The notes beneath the pieces are model-generated. The model ran no database searches. It was not told where the DNA came from and saw nothing but the letters and a program-made list of their open reading frames with translations. Below are positions 38,816 through 40,496 of a DNA stretch of 40,496 nucleotides, piece by piece. The DNA comes from Hyphomicrobiales bacterium (GTDB taxonomy: Bacteria; Pseudomonadota; Alphaproteobacteria; Rhizobiales; Xanthobacteraceae). Each line of letters starts with the position of its first letter. Position 1 is the first letter of the stretch. A program made the position numbers and the translations under genes. The stretch spans positions 1 to 40,496 of the forward strand of contig JAHFPO010000002.1 in NCBI GenBank assembly GCA_023266695.1. The letters run 5' to 3'.

Positions 38816-39520
38816 TCAGCGGGCAGCGTCCTCTCCGGGCCGATAGGCGAGCTTACGGGCGAGCGTCGCGAGTTCGCAGCCCTCGCAATAGCGGCGGTCC
38901 TTAAAGTCGATCCAGTTGTGGGCATAGATGTGCTCGGCCGGAATGCCGTAGCGCTCCTGCAGGAAGCGCACGAGGATGAGCCAGGCCCGCACCTGGTCCG
39001 CGCTCGGCGGCTTGCGCACGTCGGGATGATTGCCGACGAACTCGACACCGAGCGAGTTCTCCTGGGTGACCGCGCGGTAGGTCCCGGCGTTGTCGATATA
39101 TTTGTTGTCGTTGCGGTTGGCGCCGTCGCCGTGGGTGGGGATCGCGGTCTCGGCGGTCGCCCAATAGACGGTGCCGTCGGTCTCGACCCACAGCGTCACG
39201 CCGCGCTTGGTGGGATTGGCGGCCTGCGCCTGTGCCATCGAGCGCGCCGAGCCCGGCGGTCCCTCGGTCTGATGGACGAGGATGTGTTTCCAGTGCTTGG
39301 CGGCGGCGGGATCGCCGAGCGGAACGAGATAGACGATCGCGAGGCCGGGGATTTTCGGCTCGCCTGCGAGCCGCGCGAGGCGGGCGAGATCGGGAACGGC
39401 GGGCGACTCCTCGGCCGGCGCCGGCCGCGGCACCAGGACGAAAGCGGCGAGGGCGAGCGCGACGAGGGGCCAGCGCGGCAAACCTATCGCTCGGGGACAC
39501 GAACTATTGCGGCGACCCAC
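38816..39520 (-). CDS. N-acetylmuramoyl-L-alanine amidase/PGRP-domain protein
   Basis: A 234-aa exported amidase_2-type protein that should cut the bond between MurNAc and the stem peptide. A GTG start at 39520 has GGAG seven bases upstream; the signal or anchor spans about residues 16-37. Zinc ligands expected of the family are His83 (KHILVHQTEG), His201 (IYAHNWID) and Cys212 (RRYCEGCEL). ENSLGVEFVGNHPDV is the usual fourth strand. It overlaps the upstream gene by 17 bases, so they are co-expressed. Confidence 0.85.
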   Translation of the reverse strand: MGRRNSSCPRAIGLPRWPLVALALAAFVLVPRPAPAEESPAVPDLARLARLAGEPKIPGLAIVYLVPLGDPAAAKHWKHILVHQTEGPPGSARSMAQAQAANPTKRGVTLWVETDGTVYWATAETAIPTHGDGANRNDNKYIDNAGTYRAVTQENSLGVEFVGNHPDVRKPPSADQVRAWLILVRFLQERYGIPAEHIYAHNWIDFKDRRYCEGCELATLARKLAYRPGEDAAR

Positions 39521-39887
39521 GGAACACTCCGTCCTTGAAGAAGACGCGGAAGGGAGTGGTCCCCGAGGCGCCGCCGTCGAAGGCGCGCCACTTGCCGTTG
39601 CGGCACAGCATGCCGCCTTCCGCCGGCACCGCTTCGAACTCGACGAAATTGGGATAGACGTTGCCGCCCGGGCCCGGCTCCACCGCCATGAAGGTGGTGA
39701 GGCACTTGCCGCCGACGATCACCGGGTCATAGCCCTTGATGATGATGCCGCCGCCGCCGGTCGAGGGGAAGGTGCTCTTCAGGAGCGGCCAGCTTGCGTA
39801 ATTCTCCTGCGCTGCCGCGGTACTCACGAAAGAGCCTTGCGCCGCGAGGGCGGCCGCCGCCAGGCAACAAACCGCGAGAATCCGCAT
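39504..39887 (-). CDS. Secreted hypothetical protein upstream of the amidase
   Basis: A 127-aa exported protein. The signal peptide runs to about residue 26 (ending VSTAAAQ). The mature part is Gly/Pro-rich with strand-like segments: GGGGIIIKGYDPVIVGGKCL, TTFMAVEPGPGGNVYPNFVE and GMLCRNGKWRAFDGG, with two Cys that may pair. GAGGAGTG lies before the ATG at 39887. Its 3' end overlaps the amidase start by 17 bases. I recognise no named family. Confidence 0.75.
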   Translation of the reverse strand: MRILAVCCLAAAALAAQGSFVSTAAAQENYASWPLLKSTFPSTGGGGIIIKGYDPVIVGGKCLTTFMAVEPGPGGNVYPNFVEFEAVPAEGGMLCRNGKWRAFDGGASGTTPFRVFFKDGVFRGSPQ

Positions 39888-39955
39888 GGCCGACACTCCT
39901 CTCTGTCTCACTCACCCTATACACGCGGGGGCGCCGTTTGGATGCAGGGGCCTCT

Positions 39956-39987
39956 TTTTCCCTCCCCCCTTCTAGGGGGAGGGAAAA
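39956..39987. repeat. Perfect 13-bp inverted repeat between the cytochrome c gene and the secreted protein
   Basis: TTTTCCCTCCCCC pairs with GGGGGAGGGAAAA around a six-base loop. The T and A runs are within the arms, so on neither strand does a T-tract follow the stem. It is more likely an interspersed palindromic repeat than a standard terminator. The rest of the gap (39888-40107) shows nothing I can name. Confidence 0.7.
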
Positions 39988-40107
39988 CTTGATCGTTCCC
40001 GCGGACGGTTTTCGCGCGTCTGCTCCGGCGCCCGCCTGTGCGCGCAGCTTTTCTGTGAATGCCGCGAAGTGCGCCGCCTCGATCGCCCAGCTGCGCCCGC
40101 CGACCGC

Positions 40108-40496
40108 TCAATTCCGGGGCGCGCCCGCCGCCGGCGCGGTCCAGGCCTTGTAGTCCGCCTCCGATACGCCGGGCAGCTTCTTGACGAAGGCGACGATCGA
40201 CCAGATTTCCTTGTCCGGCGTTCCCACAGGACCGAAGCCCGGCATGCCGGTCATGTTGATGCCGTTCTTGACCACCCAAAAGAGCTCGCGCGGCGCGCGC
40301 TGGTCGGCGATTTTCTTCAGGTCGGGCGGATCGGGGCGCAGGCCCTCGGAGAACTTCGACCACTCCACTCCCGGTCCGCCGTGACAATGCACGCAGCCGC
40401 GCGCGGCGTAGGCGCGCGCGCCGGCCTGCACCGTGGCCGCGTCGTCGAGCGGCAGCGGCGGATTTTCGGTCGCATGGCGGTCGATCGAGGCCATGC
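40108..40496 (-). CDS. c-type cytochrome, 5' end beyond the window
   Basis: A single-haem cytochrome c of the type usually anchored by an N-terminal helix. The visible 128 residues contain the haem motif CVHCH, preceded by GARAYAARG. GVEWSKFSEGLRPDPPDLKK and LFWVVKNGINMTGMPGFGPV follow, the latter with the likely distal Met. IWSIVAFVKKLPGVSEADYK ends the domain. The frame is open to the right edge, and the in-frame ATG at 40494 lacks a signal or anchor, so the true start is almost certainly outside. Confidence 0.88.
   Translation of the reverse strand, partial: MASIDRHATENPPLPLDDAATVQAGARAYAARGCVHCHGGPGVEWSKFSEGLRPDPPDLKKIADQRAPRELFWVVKNGINMTGMPGFGPVGTPDKEIWSIVAFVKKLPGVSEADYKAWTAPAAGAPRN

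Noticed and set aside
39956..39987. Inverted repeat considered as the terminator of the cytochrome c gene
   Set aside because: The T and A runs form part of the stem and no T-tract follows on either strand, so I list it as a palindromic repeat.
1..40496. tRNA, rRNA, transposase or prophage genes
   Set aside because: No cloverleaf-like sequence with a conserved T-loop, no rRNA core sequence, and no transposase, integrase or phage structural protein was seen on either strand.

Overview
The window looks like a chromosomal segment of a high-GC alphaproteobacterium of the order Hyphomicrobiales (Rhizobiales), probably near the Bradyrhizobium/Xanthobacteraceae group. The evidence is the GC-rich coding bias, the lgt-midA-pgeF-lipoprotein-prs-rplY order, the uvrC-pgsA-moaD-moaE order, a MarR/OmpR/histidine-kinase set like PetP/PetR, an Omp25/31-type porin, and intergenic repeats of a kind common in that group. 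Assignments rest on motifs and remembered family features; no database search was run.

Layout. 1-6064 (minus): rplY (cut by the window edge), an FkbM methyltransferase, prs, a lipoprotein, pgeF, a MidA/NDUFAF7-type methyltransferase and lgt. 6202-8820 (plus): ubiK-like gene, YbjN-domain gene, proC and a TetR regulator. 8821-11487 (minus): histidine kinase, response regulator, MarR regulator. 11704-12597 (plus): ilvE with a strong terminator. 12664-17942 (minus): streptogramin-lyase-like propeller, moaE, moaD, pgsA, uvrC and an SDR oxidoreductase. 18158-18784 (plus): outer-membrane beta-barrel. 18857-21835 (minus): GST, cold-shock protein, a possible 34-residue gene, rlmJ, RNase T2 and its coupled secreted partner. 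22026-23604: a membrane protein, a His-rich secreted protein and a helical hypothetical protein.

Region 24300-26640 is an AT-richer island. It carries a type II restriction-modification pair whose endonuclease closely resembles BstYI (RGATCY), plus a Cys-rich small protein. A 13-bp inverted repeat brackets the three genes. Three small plus-strand genes follow (CsbD-like and two conserved hypotheticals), then a cytochrome P460 gene and a mosaic of palindromic repeats containing a perfect 82-bp tandem duplication.

28691-33851 (minus): uvrB, whose C-terminal tail contains a translated palindromic repeat; a three-gene operon of two small membrane proteins and a secreted EndoG/NucA-type nuclease; and an intradiol dioxygenase. 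33984-36057: two secreted hypotheticals and a SIMPL-domain protein. 36190-38699: three tiny secreted proteins with polylysine tails around a polysaccharide deacetylase. Two of them are clear paralogues that share promoter, coding and 3'-hairpin sequence. The window closes with a peptidoglycan amidase, a secreted hypothetical and a truncated cytochrome c.

The backbone is housekeeping (translation, PRPP, lipoprotein and phospholipid synthesis, Moco, excision repair). The most unusual parts are the BstYI-like island, the polylysine family with its repeated regulatory architecture, and the membrane/nuclease operon.
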